From the NCBI RefSeq assembly GCF_041956535.1, contig NW_027192202.1:781142-845141 (forward strand): 64,000 nucleotides of DNA. Direction: 5' to 3'. A model generated the notes under the pieces. It did not search any database and had not been told where the DNA came from. It worked only from the letters and a program-made list of their open reading frames with translations. This document shows, in pieces, positions 26,293-38,460 of this stretch. Within the stretch, counting starts at the first letter, position 1; each line of letters starts with the position of its first letter. This DNA comes from Calcarisporiella thermophila CBS 279.70. Taxonomy: Eukaryota > Calcarisporiellomycota. The translations under genes and the position numbers were made by a program.

Positions 26293-27415
26293 CTGCGGCA
26301 AAGGCTGGTCCTACATAGAGGGGAGCATTGTTGCAATACGAGAGGCTCCTTACAACGATCTTGGCCTTGAATGTGGGCGGTAGTAGCTGCCCGAGTCGCT
26401 TAACCTCAGCATATCCCTCGGCCAAGGGCAAGAGGGGGGCGAAAATGTTTCTTCTTCCACCCTCTCCACACATTGCTTGGGGGGGACTGTTGCCGCTGCC
26501 CCAGATTCTTGTCTTAAATGGCGTAGCAGAGTCAAATCCTCGAGGTCTCAGTGCTCTCGAATAGAATGATCGAATCTGGGCGGGGCGACTTCCTCCTGTT
26601 AGACACGGTCGGAAGAGGGCAAACCTGTATCCTAAAGGGCTCACTAGCCACTCAGCCGCGAATTAGTCAGGCCAAGGGCCAGCTATTGGAAGGGAAAAAT
26701 ATATACGGGGCATGGCTTCAAAGCTTTTGCCAAAAAGAAGGGAAAACAAGTGCGTAAGCTCAAAGGGATGCAGCAATGTATTAGCATCACTTGATCAGCT
26801 ATTCTTAAGGCTGTGCGCGGGGGACAGGCCGGGAGAACACAAAGTGGGCGTTGCAGACCCCACAGAACGGCACTGAAGGCATGAGGAATGCCAGGCCAAG
26901 TGCCGGTAGGATGGGCATAAAGGCCAGGGAGGAAGTCTGCCGACTTTTCGGCGGCAAAGAATCGGCTGGCGTGCGAGGATAGGCAGGTTGCGCGGAAAAA
27001 AAACAACACATCAATGGCTTTTAGGATCGGGTCTTTAAGATTTTCTCCGAATCAGAATGTTTTAATAGGAAGCTGATAAGGATGTTTGTTTGTGGGGGGA
27101 AATATCCCCACTCATTAGGTAAAAGTCGGAAGGAAGGAAAGAGACAGTCGTCTCCAAAGATAAAGCCGGTGGGGTGTTACGGAGTCTGTTTGGTTGGAAA
27201 TGCATTCATGTTACCTCAATCTGAGGAGAAACAATAGACGCAATGACGGGAATGAGGTTGGCACTAAAGCCGAGCACGGCGGACAAAGCCAAAGGGCTAG
27301 GCCCGTCGAGGAGCGGGTAGAGGCTATGCGGCGTCGGTAGCGACGGGAAGTCTCGAAGGATCGAAAGAGAACAACCTTATTGCGCCGCGGCCCTTGCGTT
27401 GTTTATATAGGGGAT

Positions 27416-27428
27416 GGGGGGGGGGGGG
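27416..27428. repeat. G13 homopolymer beside a TATA-like sequence
   Basis: Thirteen consecutive G just after gtttatataggggat. Non-coding on present evidence. Confidence 0.85.
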
Positions 27429-28209
27429 CCGTGGCGTCATGTGCGTATGCACCTGAAATGGTCGGAGCGCATCCTGTGCTGTTGCGTGGATGTCAATGGA
27501 TGGCATAATCAAGCACAAGCAGGGCCGGCTAGCGTTGTTTTGGGGGAAAGAGCCACAGTGGAGGGCGGACACAGGGCCACGCGAAACGATCTGCGTTTGT
27601 TGGCTTCCGAACTGCTCCGCGTTTGTCATGATGGTAAAACAGCGCACCGCCAAATGATATGCACCCCAGATCAGTGCGTGCAGCGGTGGGTGTGTAATGG
27701 TGTAATTGCAGAATTTCTCATGGAGCTTACCGCTTCCGTATTTGCCATGTCCCTTCGATTTTATATATGCTCCCTTCTTCACCCTCTTGTCTCTGACTTC
27801 TTTGCCGCTCTTCTTCTTGGGAGAATTTAAGAGAATTTAAGCCACTTGTATTTGGTTGCGATATTGTCTTGATGTGAGATCCCATCTCTGTTGCAAACCG
27901 TTTTTTTTTCTGAGAGAATTAGCATGAAAATATAACCACACCCCCTTGTGAATCCCCTCCTATTAATCCTGCCCTGCTGTTACTCTTCCCATCCCTCCTC
28001 TGCCCTAGAGTATCTTTCTCCTATCTGGCTTCACCTGATTGAAGATTCATTCTTCTTTCCCAGCAATCCATATTATTCTCCACTCTTCTCAGCTTCTTAT
28101 CTCTCTTCTCTCGGTCCATGCCGCGTGAACTTGTAGTGTCGACAGACGGTCTGCTGTGCATTGAAACTACATAGGAGTCATATCTTGTATTAATCGGCAA
28201 TCTTGGCAG

Positions 28210-28274
28210 GTAATCTCTAACGATTTCCGGCGTGGGCTTCCGCCTTATTTGCTGATGTCTCATTCATTTTGCAG
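28210..28274 (+). other. Probable intron in the 5' leader of the PPZ-like gene
   Basis: GGCAG followed by GTAATC at 28210 and TTTTGCAG ending at 28274, two bases before the ATG. The 65-base length matches the other introns. Removing it leaves the start codon directly in the leader. Confidence 0.6.
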
Positions 28275-28276
28275 CC

Positions 28277-29798
28277 ATGGGAAACAACCCTTCAACCCTT
28301 GCTGTGCCCAAAAAATCTAAACGCGAGTCCAGTATAGGGGCCGCTTCCGGCGGTTCGCATCTCAGTGTCCCAGAAATACCTGACAATGAACATTCTACCA
28401 ACACTGCTTCTTCGGTCAACTCGATTCTGCTGCATTACCAGCAGCAGGTCCCTGCGAGCGCTGGCTCTGTGTTTTCCACTCAGCCGCAGCAGCCCTCAGC
28501 AACTAACAATGAGAATGAGAAGAGCGATCCCAATGGAGAATGCGAGGCTGTGGATCTGGTTGCGCCCCCTCCCATAGAGGACCAGAACCAGTTGACGGCG
28601 ACCTCCATCTCCTCCATTACATATCCCAACCCTGAGCGCCTATCCAAAAACGTGAATATCGATGACTTGATTCAGCGGTTGCTTGAGGTGGGCTTTTCAG
28701 GGCGCATCCCCAAGAGCTTCGTGCTCAAGAATTCGGAAATCGTTGCAATATGTCAGGCGGCCCAGGAAATCTTTCTCTCCCAGCCAACCCTAATCGAATT
28801 ATCGCCGCCGGTCAAAATAGTCGGGGACGTACACGGCCAATACACCGATCTAATGCGTTTGTTTGAGATGAGCGGTTTCCCCCCCGCCGCCAACTATCTC
28901 TTCCTTGGCGACTATGTGGATCGTGGGAAGCAGAGCTTGGAAACCATTTGCCTCCTATTATGTTATAAAATCAAGTGGCCAGAGAACTTTTTCCTACTTC
29001 GGGGAAATCACGAGTGTGCCAATGTGACGCGAGGTAAGTTGCCATTTCTACCGTATTCGTAGTGGGGGTGCAGAGAGAGGGGGGGGGGGGACGATAAATG
29101 CTCAATGCATTGACTTCCTCATATTTTTAGTGTACGGTTTCTATGATGAGTGCAAACGCCGGTGTAGTGTCAAAATATGGAAGATCTTTGTGGATGTCTT
29201 CAATACTCTCCCCATTGCGGCCACGGTGGCTTCTAAAATATTTTGCGTTCACGGCGGTCTCTCGCCCTCACTACGGTCCATGGATGAAATTCGCAGCATC
29301 CCACGCCCCACCGATGTCCCCGATTATGGACTGCTGAACGATTTGCTGTGGTCCGATCCAAGTGAAACGGCGCAAGGTTGGGAGGATAATGAGAGAGGAG
29401 TGAGCTATTGCTTTGGAAAGGTACAGGTGAATGATTTTCTGTCGCGCTATGGATTCGATTTGGTAACAAGGGCACACATGGTCGTTGAGGATGGTAGAGT
29501 GTTGCTCAATAGGAGCCCATTTGAGATTGCACCGAAAGGAGCAAACGGCTAACCCACCCTGTGGTTCCTTTTAGGATACGAGTTCTTCAATAATCGCACC
29601 CTCGTCACCGTGTTTTCCGCGCCCAATTATTGTAATGAATTCAACAACTACGGCTCTGTCATGTTTGTCAACGAGGACCTTTTATGCAGCTTCGAGCTGT
29701 TGGCACCCGTGGACCAGGCAGCCACACGGCGAGAGTGGCGGAAGCGTGGCAGGCGGCCAAGTCCGCCCATGCTGAGTAGTACGCCTCAAAGTACATGA
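28277..29798 (+). CDS. PP1-family protein phosphatase, PPZ-like, with N-terminal extension
   Basis: Ser/Thr phosphatase; the PPZ branch is fungal and controls salt, pH and cell-wall responses. Three exons (28277-29033, 29131-29493, 29575-29798) give 447 residues. MGNNPSTL is an N-myristoylation site. A Ser/Gln/Asn-rich extension runs to about residue 120. The catalytic core has [36 protein letters not shown] and FSAPNYC with all metal ligands present. Compared with PP1, the RAHQ motif reads RAHM and the stretch after GNHEC reads ANVTR. The first intron contains 12 G. Confidence 0.85.
29079..29090. repeat. G12 homopolymer inside the first phosphatase intron
   Basis: Twelve consecutive G on the coding strand at 29079-29090, in the intron 29034-29130, after a gagaga run. 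Confidence 0.8.
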
Positions 29799-30118
29799 TA
29801 GTGGCTAATGACAATTTTTTCTTTATTTCAATTCTCTTTATTTTATCTTTATTATCTATTTTCATGGAATTTCATTGTACTTGTGCGTTTCCCCGCTTCA
29901 CTTTCGGGCTCGGGAGTGCATGCGAAAATTTATTTTATTCTTTTCCGTTTGCTACTGTTTCTCTTCTCCTCTTGGTATATTTACACAACCCAGAGATGAA
30001 CTATTGTGTCCCTTTTTTTAAAAAAAGAATATATGTGGCTTAGATCCTTTTGACTTCGGGGAGGAGGTTCATCGGTGGATCTGGATGTGCTTTTGACAGG
30101 GAAACAAAAAAAGACGCC
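29799..30118. other. Spacer, T-rich
   Basis: The 320 bases between the phosphatase stop and EMC10 start are rich in T on the plus strand, with a TTTTTTTAAAAAAAG junction near 30015. It should hold the phosphatase 3' end and the EMC10 promoter. No open frame is supported. Confidence 0.6.
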
Positions 30119-30900
30119 ATGTTGAACGCTTGGATACTAGTGATCGTTACATTATGTTGTGTGGTTGCATCGGAGCAATCCGGACAGGTATTTTCGCGAA
30201 ATATTGCTGGTGATTCCACCCTTAATTCATCTTTTATCTTATGGCATTGGATGGACTCGATCGTAGCCACAGAAGTTCTCCCTCCTGCATAAACTGCCCA
30301 CATCGACCCAATTTGTCTTACGTGGTGAAATCGAGTATCATCCCTCGCTCGCTACTGCTCGCTACATTCCCTCCTCCGACTTCTCTTCATCCTCTCTGTC
30401 GGCCAATGAGGACGAGCTGTACTCGGTCAAAATGGTACGCGATGAGAGTGAAGATGGGGATATCATGTCTGTGCCAGTGAAGGCACTGAAGGGGGCTGAT
30501 TTTCGGGATGAAATTGTGCTTTTCGCAGATCATGATGGCGTTGTTCGGCATTTTGAATATGGTACGCGCGCGAACAAAGAAAATGAGGATGAGATAGGGA
30601 CCCTGGTTAAGGTGGAGCCGGCTTCGCTTGGAGCAAGGTGATTCTGCATGACATCTCTGCATTGCTTCGGCTTAACTAAAGCAGGCTTTTCTATATTTTT
30701 ATTTTTCCCTTGTGAACAGACCGAAGCTCTTGCAGGCGGTTCCATTGAACCGGGATGGCACTGTCGAGAAAAAGGAGGAGCCCTCGCTATTGAAGAAGTA
30801 TTGGTATTTTATTCCCCTGGTCATCATTCTTTTAACAGGCGGGGGCGGCGGGCAACAACAGGAGCAAGGGCAGCAAGGAGGAGGTGGGGGTTCCCGATGA
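30119..30900 (+). CDS. EMC10: ER membrane protein complex subunit 10
   Basis: Lumenal-facing subunit of the EMC insertase for membrane proteins. Three exons (30119-30187, 30267-30637, 30720-30900) give 206 residues. Residues 1-18 are a signal peptide (NAWILVIVTLCCVVAS). The beta-rich lumenal domain includes LPTSTQFVLRGEIEYHPSLA and LKGADFRDEIVLFADHDGVV. The C-terminus LLQAVPLNRDGTVEKKEEPS, then KKYWYFIPLVIILLTGGGGG with a Gly/Gln tail, is the characteristic single membrane helix of EMC10. Neighbours ALG5 and ALG14 also act at the ER, but the genes are not an operon. Confidence 0.88.
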
Positions 30901-31051
30901 CCACAGCATGCCCCATTATTTTAGAATAAAAGAGTGCTGAGTGGAACATTATTTAATCGGCGATGAGAGGAAGAGTGATATATGGTTTCTAGAAAACAGA
31001 AATACACACAAAACACAAAACATTTTCCAAAGATATCCAAACTGAAGACTC

Positions 31052-32087
31052 TCATTCTCCTTTTTGCTTCGGCTCCACAACCCGCCATACCCTCAAGAGA
31101 TAGCTCAGCCTAATCACCATCAAATCGATGGCCATTTGCACGGAGTCTCGCATCAGCGAAATCTTGCTGCCGTCCACTTCGTGCCAGTTGACTTGCTCCT
31201 CCACCACGGGGATGCGCATCCGCCTCGCGAGCACCAGCACCTCGACATCGAAGATCCAGCCCTCCACATGCATGTTTGAGAAGATACGCTGTGCGGCCTT
31301 GCGGGTGAACAGTTTAAACCCACACTGCGTATCCTCGATGCCACGGACCCCCAATAGGTATACGAGCATATGGAATCCGCGCATCAGGAAATTGCGGATG
31401 AAAGACCTCTTCACTACTGCATCCGTCGTTACTAGGTGGGAGCGTGAGCCTACCACCACACCCAGGCCCTCCCTCTCAATATCGCTCATTCGGGAGCGAA
31501 GTTTGTCAAGGTCCGAGAATTGGGTCGCGCCATCGGCATCGACCATCAAGATATAGCTGCCCCGGACGCTCAGCATTCCTTGCGTCACTGCACCCCCCTT
31601 GCCTCTATTGCGCGGCAACTTGAAAACTCTTAGCTCATCCACCCCGTTCTTTTGGGCCCAGCGAAGCGCACAATCGGTGGTCGCATCCTTACTCCCATCA
31701 TCAACAATGAGGATTTCATACTTTAATTTTAAAGAGCGCAAGTGCTGAATGGTTTCATCCAGCATATGCGGGAGGCGAGCGGTTTCATTATAAGCGGGGA
31801 TGACCAGAGAAAGGTCAAGGGTTGGGGATTCAAGAAGGGACGGCAGCGGCTGAGGAGTTTTGGAATTAGGGGAGAGGTATTGGCGCTGAGAGGGGGAAAG
31901 AGGGCAGGGTTTCGGACTAGCGATGTGGAGAAAGACAAATACCTGGTGTGGAATGGAATGGTAACGGATTAATCGCAAGGGTTATTCAACTTCGACCGGA
32001 CTCCATCCCCAGCTAGTCAATACTCACAGTGAGGGTCAAAAGTAAAAGGGCCATGATCCCCACATGCAACGCCGAAAATTCTATCAT
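31052..32087 (-). CDS. ALG5: Dolichyl-phosphate beta-glucosyltransferase ALG5
   Basis: Makes dolichyl-phosphate-glucose from UDP-glucose at the ER, the donor for the three glucose residues of the N-glycan precursor. Two exons (32087-32028, 31942-31052) give 316 residues. The short first exon encodes the membrane anchor (LHVGIMALLLLTLTVFVFLH across the junction). The GT2 fold follows: LSLVIPAYNETARLPHMLDE, YEILIVDDGSKDATTD, LPRNRGKGGAVTQGMLS, YILMVDADGATQFSDLD (DxD) and RGIEDTQCGFKLFTRKAAQ. Divergent from VMA9. Confidence 0.94.
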
Positions 32088-32351
32088 GTTTTCTCGAGAG
32101 CCACCAAGAAAATGAGGGGAACGGGATGTAAAAGGGGGGAGGGGATGTTTTCGAAGAGCCAAAAAGCTTTTTATCGCACTGGTTACCCCTATTAACGAGA
32201 CACCTGCGGTGTGGAGCTGGGTTACTGGCAGATATCTTGGATGGTTTGACTGTGCCACCATCCACTTGCACAATCAATTGGATATTTCTCGCGTTCACCA
32301 CTGAAAAAAAACCCCTTGCGTTAGAGCATCTACATTGTTCTCGGTAAAATC

Positions 32352-32735
32352 ATGTCGGGCTATACTGTGCTCTGGATTTTTATTGCCACGCTCATTGCCT
32401 CCGGAGCCTTATATGTGTTGACACCTAAGGGCCCGAATCAGACGTAATTATTCCCAAATTTCCTCGGATCTCGATCCTTGGCCCAATTTGATCCCTGATT
32501 TCTCTCTCTCTCTCTCTTTTTTTTTTTGGATTTGCACAGGACCATCCGCACGAGCCTTATCATGTCACTTATATGTTGCTATATCATGTAATATTGGTTT
32601 TATTTATTATCATTTTCGGCATACCGATTGAACTAATGATTAATGCCTATGCTTCATAGGTGGGCAATCACTTACATGGCGCAACTCCATCCTCTTGTAG
32701 CACCTCAACGCAACGATCTCAGACCACATCACTAA
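32352..32735 (+). CDS. VMA9: V-type ATPase subunit e (Vma9)
   Basis: Small hydrophobic subunit of the membrane sector of the vacuolar proton pump. Three exons (32352-32443, 32540-32587, 32660-32735) give 71 residues, the family size. Two membrane helices are seen (YTVLWIFIATLIASGALYVL and SLIMSLICCYIMWAITYMAQ), joined by TPKGPNQT. The C-terminus LHPLVAPQRNDLRPHH is diagnostic. The gene is too fragmented for simple frame scans. A CT repeat precedes the first acceptor at about 32500. Confidence 0.92.
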
Positions 32736-32875
32736 ATTATTACTTATTTTGCTCCTTTGTTTCTAAACTGGATTTTATATTTTGCTTTCTTTTTTCTTTC
32801 TCTTATATTGTTAACTTGTTTATTGTCTCAATATCCTTCATAAAAGTCTCTCCTATCCTGTCTCTTACACTGTTC

Positions 32876-33944
<1,069 letters not shown>

Positions 33945-34083
33945 GGTGGACTGATTTGTTATGGAAGTTCAATTTACGAGTCAAATTATTTCAAGACGGG
34001 GCATTGTGACTGCCATTCATTTATTCCATTTGGTGCTCATAAACACTAGGCCTCGTTATTTATCCAATCGAGCCCATTGAACC

Positions 34084-34670
34084 ATGGAGGTCATCGAGGA
34101 AAACGCCGCGCTGCTCAGCAACTACGAGGTTCTCTCGCTCCTACGCGATCTTGAGACAAAACAGCAAGCCCGTCTAGCAAATAATCCCACGTTGAAGTTT
34201 GCTGAAAATCTTAAAACAATCCAATTCGAGGTAGAGTAATTGCATTTCGGATGGTATGTTTGTTTCTCAAAGGTTTTAATTGCATCCGTGGTCGATTTGT
34301 GTAGACGAAACAATATTTGGAGAAGACGCCTTGTAGCTCACAAACTCCCGAGCAGATACGCTCTCTGCTCGAGGCTCTCAAGCCATATCCACTGACCAAG
34401 GCTGAAAAGCTCACCATTATTAACCAGCGCCCACGAAGAATGGTAGAATTCTATGCGGTAAATATATCGGAATATTTGTGTTGAAAGAGAGTGGCGATAA
34501 CCATGAATGCTTTTATGTATATAAACCTTTATAATTAGATTGTCGAGGATATGGAGAATAGATTCGAAACTGAAAAGGTGGAGGAGATTCTTTATATAAT
34601 AAAGGAGCATTTACCTCGAGAAGATGACGCCGAGCAAGCCGATGCCGACGAGGAGATGGAGGAAGCATGA
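34084..34670 (+). CDS. RPC17: RNA polymerase III subunit C17 (Rpc9/CRCP)
   Basis: Partner of C25 in the Pol III stalk that contacts initiation factors. Three exons (34084-34230, 34305-34457, 34539-34670) give 143 residues. Recognised parts: MEVIEENAALLSNYEVLSLL, the signature YLEKTPCSSQTPEQIRSLLE, PYPLTKAEKLTIINQRP, and the acidic tail EDDAEQADADEEMEEA. The HRDC-like C-terminal domain includes VEDMENRFETEKVEEIL. Confidence 0.92.
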
Positions 34671-34854
34671 TGCATTTTATCATTGTAAAATTTTATTGCT
34701 GTAATATAAATGGAGTTTGCTCATTAGTCTAGTATTAATTACTTAAATCCAAATAAAAAGGGTAAAAGAGGCAACGTAAAAAAGCTGCTGTTTTCATAAA
34801 GTACAAGGAGAAAATAAGATCTTTTCAATATCGCAGTATAGATGATGGAGGGGA

Positions 34855-35138
34855 TTAATACAGGAGCTGATTAAAGAACGAGTAAGTACTAGCAAGATAG
34901 TCGGGTAGCAGGCGAGCATATGCATAGCAAGTGTAGATAGTCAAGATGAGGCCGAGGAAGGCAACTGAATCTAGAAATAAAAAAGGAGTTGGAATTAGTA
35001 AGATAAGATGAAATCCAGCATGGAATTTGGGGAATACAAACTAAAAATGGCCTTCTCCCATGGTTCAAGCATGTAGAGCACAGTGACAAGCTCATACTGG
35101 TACTTCTTGACAGAAATCCAATTCTTAACCGAATCCAT
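34855..35138 (-). CDS. Small activating subunit of serine palmitoyltransferase (SPTSSA/Tsc3-like)
   Basis: Activates serine palmitoyltransferase, the first enzyme of sphingolipid synthesis, in the ER membrane. Two exons (35138-35042, 34970-34855) give 70 residues. WISVKKYQYELVTVLYMLEP followed by WEKAIFNSVAFLGLILTIYT closely follows the animal ssSPT pattern (YYQYxLVTxLYMLEPWE), rather than the diverged yeast Tsc3. One membrane helix (residues 33-53). The intron donor is GTTTGT. The alignment to ssSPT is by memory of the family. Confidence 0.88.
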
Positions 35139-35345
35139 TATACTTAAGGCGAGTAAGTTATAGGCTATAATCTAGGGAGGATTTGATGAAGAACGAGTGA
35201 GTAACCAATTCACAAATTTCTTGGTTTATTATTTCGAGATGCCATTAAGTGGCGCAGCAACATATTCCCAAAAAAATCAACACAGGGGGGTTCTTCTTAA
35301 CGCTTACCGCTCAGGATCATCGTAATCAACAAACAAATAGCCAAG

Positions 35346-35895
35346 ATGTTCCGACAAATCTTAAGAGCCTCTCGCGTCTCCTCCAACTATACAGCTCGCA
35401 CATATTCCACTCAAATTACTAAATCGACTTCAACTGCACCCGCCAAACTAACTCAACAACAGGCCCCAAACAGAGATTCGGCTTGGTCCGAAAACCAGGC
35501 AAGGCGGGCAGAGGCGATGTCTGGGCCGAGATTCGAAGGTATTGATATGGCTGCTCAGGTATATGATTTGCTTTCTGCGCCATAGAATTTCGTGACGATC
35601 TGAAGAACTGATGGACCTTTTCGGTTTGGAATTTTAAATTAGCCTGCTCCTCTTGCTGCTATCGAACTCATCGCTGCTGAGCCTATTCGTTATGTTGACA
35701 CCCGCATCGCAGTCTGCGATGGTGGTGAGGGAGCTCTCGGCCACCCCCGCGTTTACATCAATTTGGATAAACCTGGTGCCCATGCCTGTGGTTACTGTAA
35801 GTAGATATTGCATGCGCAATTGAGTCTTGTTATCTCATACTTTGTCTGTAGGTGGACTTAAATTTAAATTGAGTCATGACCATCACCACCACTAG
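35346..35895 (+). CDS. NDUFS6: Complex I zinc-binding subunit NDUFS6
   Basis: 13-kDa accessory subunit of complex I that binds zinc near the N-module. Three exons (35346-35558, 35643-35796, 35852-35895) give 136 residues. The basic leader [20 protein letters not shown] is a mitochondrial presequence. The conserved core is [20 protein letters not shown] then [20 protein letters not shown], supplying His, Cys and Cys ligands. The tail ends SHDHHHH. Confidence 0.94.
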
Positions 35896-36057
35896 CATCA
35901 TATCCTCTCTTTCGCCTGCTATATTTCGTTGGAAGAAAAGTTTTTTTTTTTCCTTCTTCTTATTATGCTTATTTTTTGTATTTTGAATAGACAAAGCGAT
36001 GCAAATGAAAATAAAACTCTTTAAAAAATAAAGTTGGTCAGTTTAATAGATATGGGG

Positions 36058-37738
36058 TTATACTGATATGCCAGCTCTTGTCCTTAGACTTGACCCTAAC
36101 CCTACCGAGGATCTCTCTGCAGTCCTCTCAGTTCTTTCACTTGGAGTCGGCTTTCCCAGTTCCGCAGAGCTAAACAGGTCCGGAACAGCTCCATCAAACT
36201 TCTCTCTTACAATCTCGGGACCAAGGCTCTTCACCGATGCCAACAGCGATCCGCCCACCCATCCCCTTATATTCGGCATGAATACTCGACCTGGCCCTTC
36301 TCTATTTCTTGCACTTAACCGTTCCTCCAAGAAGCTTACCGATTCGACGAGTCCACTCAATGGCTTATACCGTCGCTCAATGGGTCGAGATGGGGAAAGG
36401 AGGATGCGTTGTAGTTCCTGGTGTAGGCGGTGCTGGAAGTTTGGGAGATGAGGGGTACCTCCGATTAAAAGGAGGGAGGATATCATTGGACGACGTAGAT
36501 CGACTGGTAACTAATCCATGATTTCGTGTGCAAACGACGAAATATGGCTCACATGTTAGTCAAATCCTACGGAGCCATAAACCCACTCTCCAGTTTACCT
36601 TTAATAAACAGTCTAATATACAACAAGGAATGCTGGCTTCGTCTTCGTCGCCTTCAAACAGGCATTCCGCTGCTCTTTCTCTTATCCATCCAGGCACCAC
36701 AATATACCCAATCTCGCCTTCAGAGGATTCACCACTACCGTTCAATCGAATGGGATACATCACTTCCGTTGCCGAGCTAGCACTCTGAAATTTCTCAACT
36801 AGATCTTCGTCGTCTTCAGCACCGTCATCTTCCGGTGGTATCATCACTGGAGACACAAAAAGAAGGCGCGTTTTGATTTCCTCGACCAGATCTCGGGTGA
36901 GAAGATCTTCGGGTATGGGAAGCCGTGGAGCCAGGGTGCGTTGGAGATGTGAGGGGGGTACTAAGCGAGCATGGGCAAGGAGTAGGGAGTGTAGGCGGAT
37001 GGTTAGGGCTTTGCCAGCGATGGGTGTACTTCTTACGAATGGTGATAAAGGTCTTGAGGAAAATATCTATGAATACAATCGAAACATCAGTATGTCCTTG
37101 AAAAATCTTTCACATCATTTTTGTTGACGTTTTTTTTACCGGAAGCACAGTTGTTTCCAAATTTCCGCAATCGATGACCAAACCTGTGGTCTGTCCAGTA
37201 GTCAACAGTGCAAGCAGATGAGTGGGCGCGAAAGAGACTGATGGAACTTGCATCTCCTCGAAGAGTATTTTGGCAATAATTTTCTTGACAGGTATGGGCA
37301 ACAGTGGCGATTCGCATATAAGAACTTTGCGCTGCTTTGGGTCTGTAAGTAGATATCTATTCCATAGCCAAAAAGGTTAATGGCCGTTTTCACGAATGAA
37401 TTATCTTCAATTTACCTGTAGTAAAGATCTCGAAATATAATGGAAGTTCTGTCATCCAATACACCCATGTCGGTTGTAATACCCATGTTTAAGTCGTATA
37501 GATCTTCATTCTAAAGTAGCACCGCGTTAGATTCCGAAGGATTGCGCAAAAACAAAGCACTAATTCATACCCCATCGTCCCCCACAGAGTATATATGTCG
37601 TGGTCGTGACTCTCCGCTAAAACCGCATTTTATGTAATAAGAACCAATGTCGAATATGACATGATCCTCAGCACCCATAATGGGTGTGCGGCGGGCCAGG
37701 CTGGAGATGGGAAAATGAGATGTGAAGGATGATGTCAT
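36058..37738 (-). CDS. ARP10: Actin-related protein ARP10 (dynactin pointed-end type)
   Basis: Dynactin subunit of the actin fold. At least five exons. The start MTSSFTSHFPISSLARR precedes the actin-like DHVIFDIGSYYIKCGFSGES, then KVLICESPLLPIPVKK, FAPTHLLALLTTGQTTGLVI and the nucleotide-site stretch TGLVIDCGNLETTVLP. A long insertion with EDDGAEDDEDLVEKF and SGESSEGEIGYIVVPGWIRE follows, then LLLIGGTPHLPNFQHRLHQE and RGWVGGSLLASVKSLG. The TPHLPNF...WVGGSLLAS order fits ACTR10 better than ARP4/6/8. It ends in a Ser/Thr/Arg-rich tail. Confidence 0.78.
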
Positions 37739-37996
37739 GTAGAGGTGTTAATGAATTATTTAGATCTCACAAGTTAATGGGACGCGTTTAAGAGGAGGGG
37801 CAGTCACAAAAATTCAAATCAATGGCTTTTAAAATCGAAACCATTTTCTGGTGCTCTTTTTTTATCCTGCCTGCTATATCCAAAACCACTCGTAATCAAT
37901 TGTTCATCCTAATTCTCACTCTCTTTTTTCTTGCATATCTTTACACCGCCCACAAAATAGTATCGATACGAAATCATCAACCTTATCTGAACTAGA

Positions 37997-38308
37997 ATGG
38001 CGACTTCACCGCGTATCCTTCCTTCTCCCACATCTCTTTCCGGTCACTCTACTCCGCTTCCTCCTTCATGTCCACCACCCTCTCCTCTCTCGACCGCTAA
38101 CACACCACTGCGTCCAGCATCACGCATCCAGCAACACTCCCAACAACAACAGCAACAACAGGAGTCTAATACCTCCACTGTAAACCAGCATGTCTGCGCC
38201 GATGCGCACGAAAGAGATCGTGGAGAAACGACCAAATTCCTGGTGAATAGCGAGTCGTTCGAGAATCTTGTTGCACTTTTACAGAAGGTAGAGAAACAAG
38301 AAGGCTAA
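37997..38308 (+). CDS. Small Pro/Ser/Gln-rich protein of unknown function
   Basis: Unrecognised 103-residue single-exon protein. The N-terminal half is Pro/Ser-rich and contains QQHSQQQQQQQ. The C-terminal half looks folded, with TKFLVNSESFENLVALLQKV, a short helix that could be a coiled coil. Start 258 bp from divergent ARP10. The reading frame is clean and the last part is not low complexity, so I think it is expressed. Confidence 0.5.
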   Translation: MATSPRILPSPTSLSGHSTPLPPSCPPPSPLSTANTPLRPASRIQQHSQQQQQQQESNTSTVNQHVCADAHERDRGETTKFLVNSESFENLVALLQKVEKQEG

Positions 38309-38460
38309 ATTTAGTTAGATTTCAAGGGCACTCCTTTTTGTTTTAGGGGCATCTTCCGTCCTTATAAAAGTCTAATCAAAACTTCCATTTTCAAAATTGT
38401 TGAAGCCAAAAATTTTTGTATTATTTTCAATCCTCCAAGCTGATTCTCCTTCATATTTTG

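Larger units (their letters stand above)
26094..28276. other. Gene-poor 2.2-kb interval with G-tracts and the PPZ upstream region
   Basis: No gene is established. Runs of 13 G occur at 26280-26292 and 27416-27428. On the minus strand, 27345-27195 contains an open block with a hydrophobic reading (LALSAVLGFSANLIPVIASI) ending at a possible donor, and 26970-26815 has another (LAFMPILPALGLAFLMPSVP, then a stop). A TATA-like ctatataaac lies upstream at about 27407, but no ATG fits, so I do not call a gene. From about 27900 the plus strand becomes T/C-rich, as expected for the leader of the phosphatase gene. Confidence 0.5.

Noticed and set aside
27324-27782. 152-codon minus-strand frame
   Set aside because: Composition like chance translation and no family resemblance; it also conflicts with the promoter region of the phosphatase.
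35940-35955. T runs after stop codons that look like bacterial terminators
   Set aside because: The window is eukaryotic; rho-independent terminators do not apply and no stem precedes the run.
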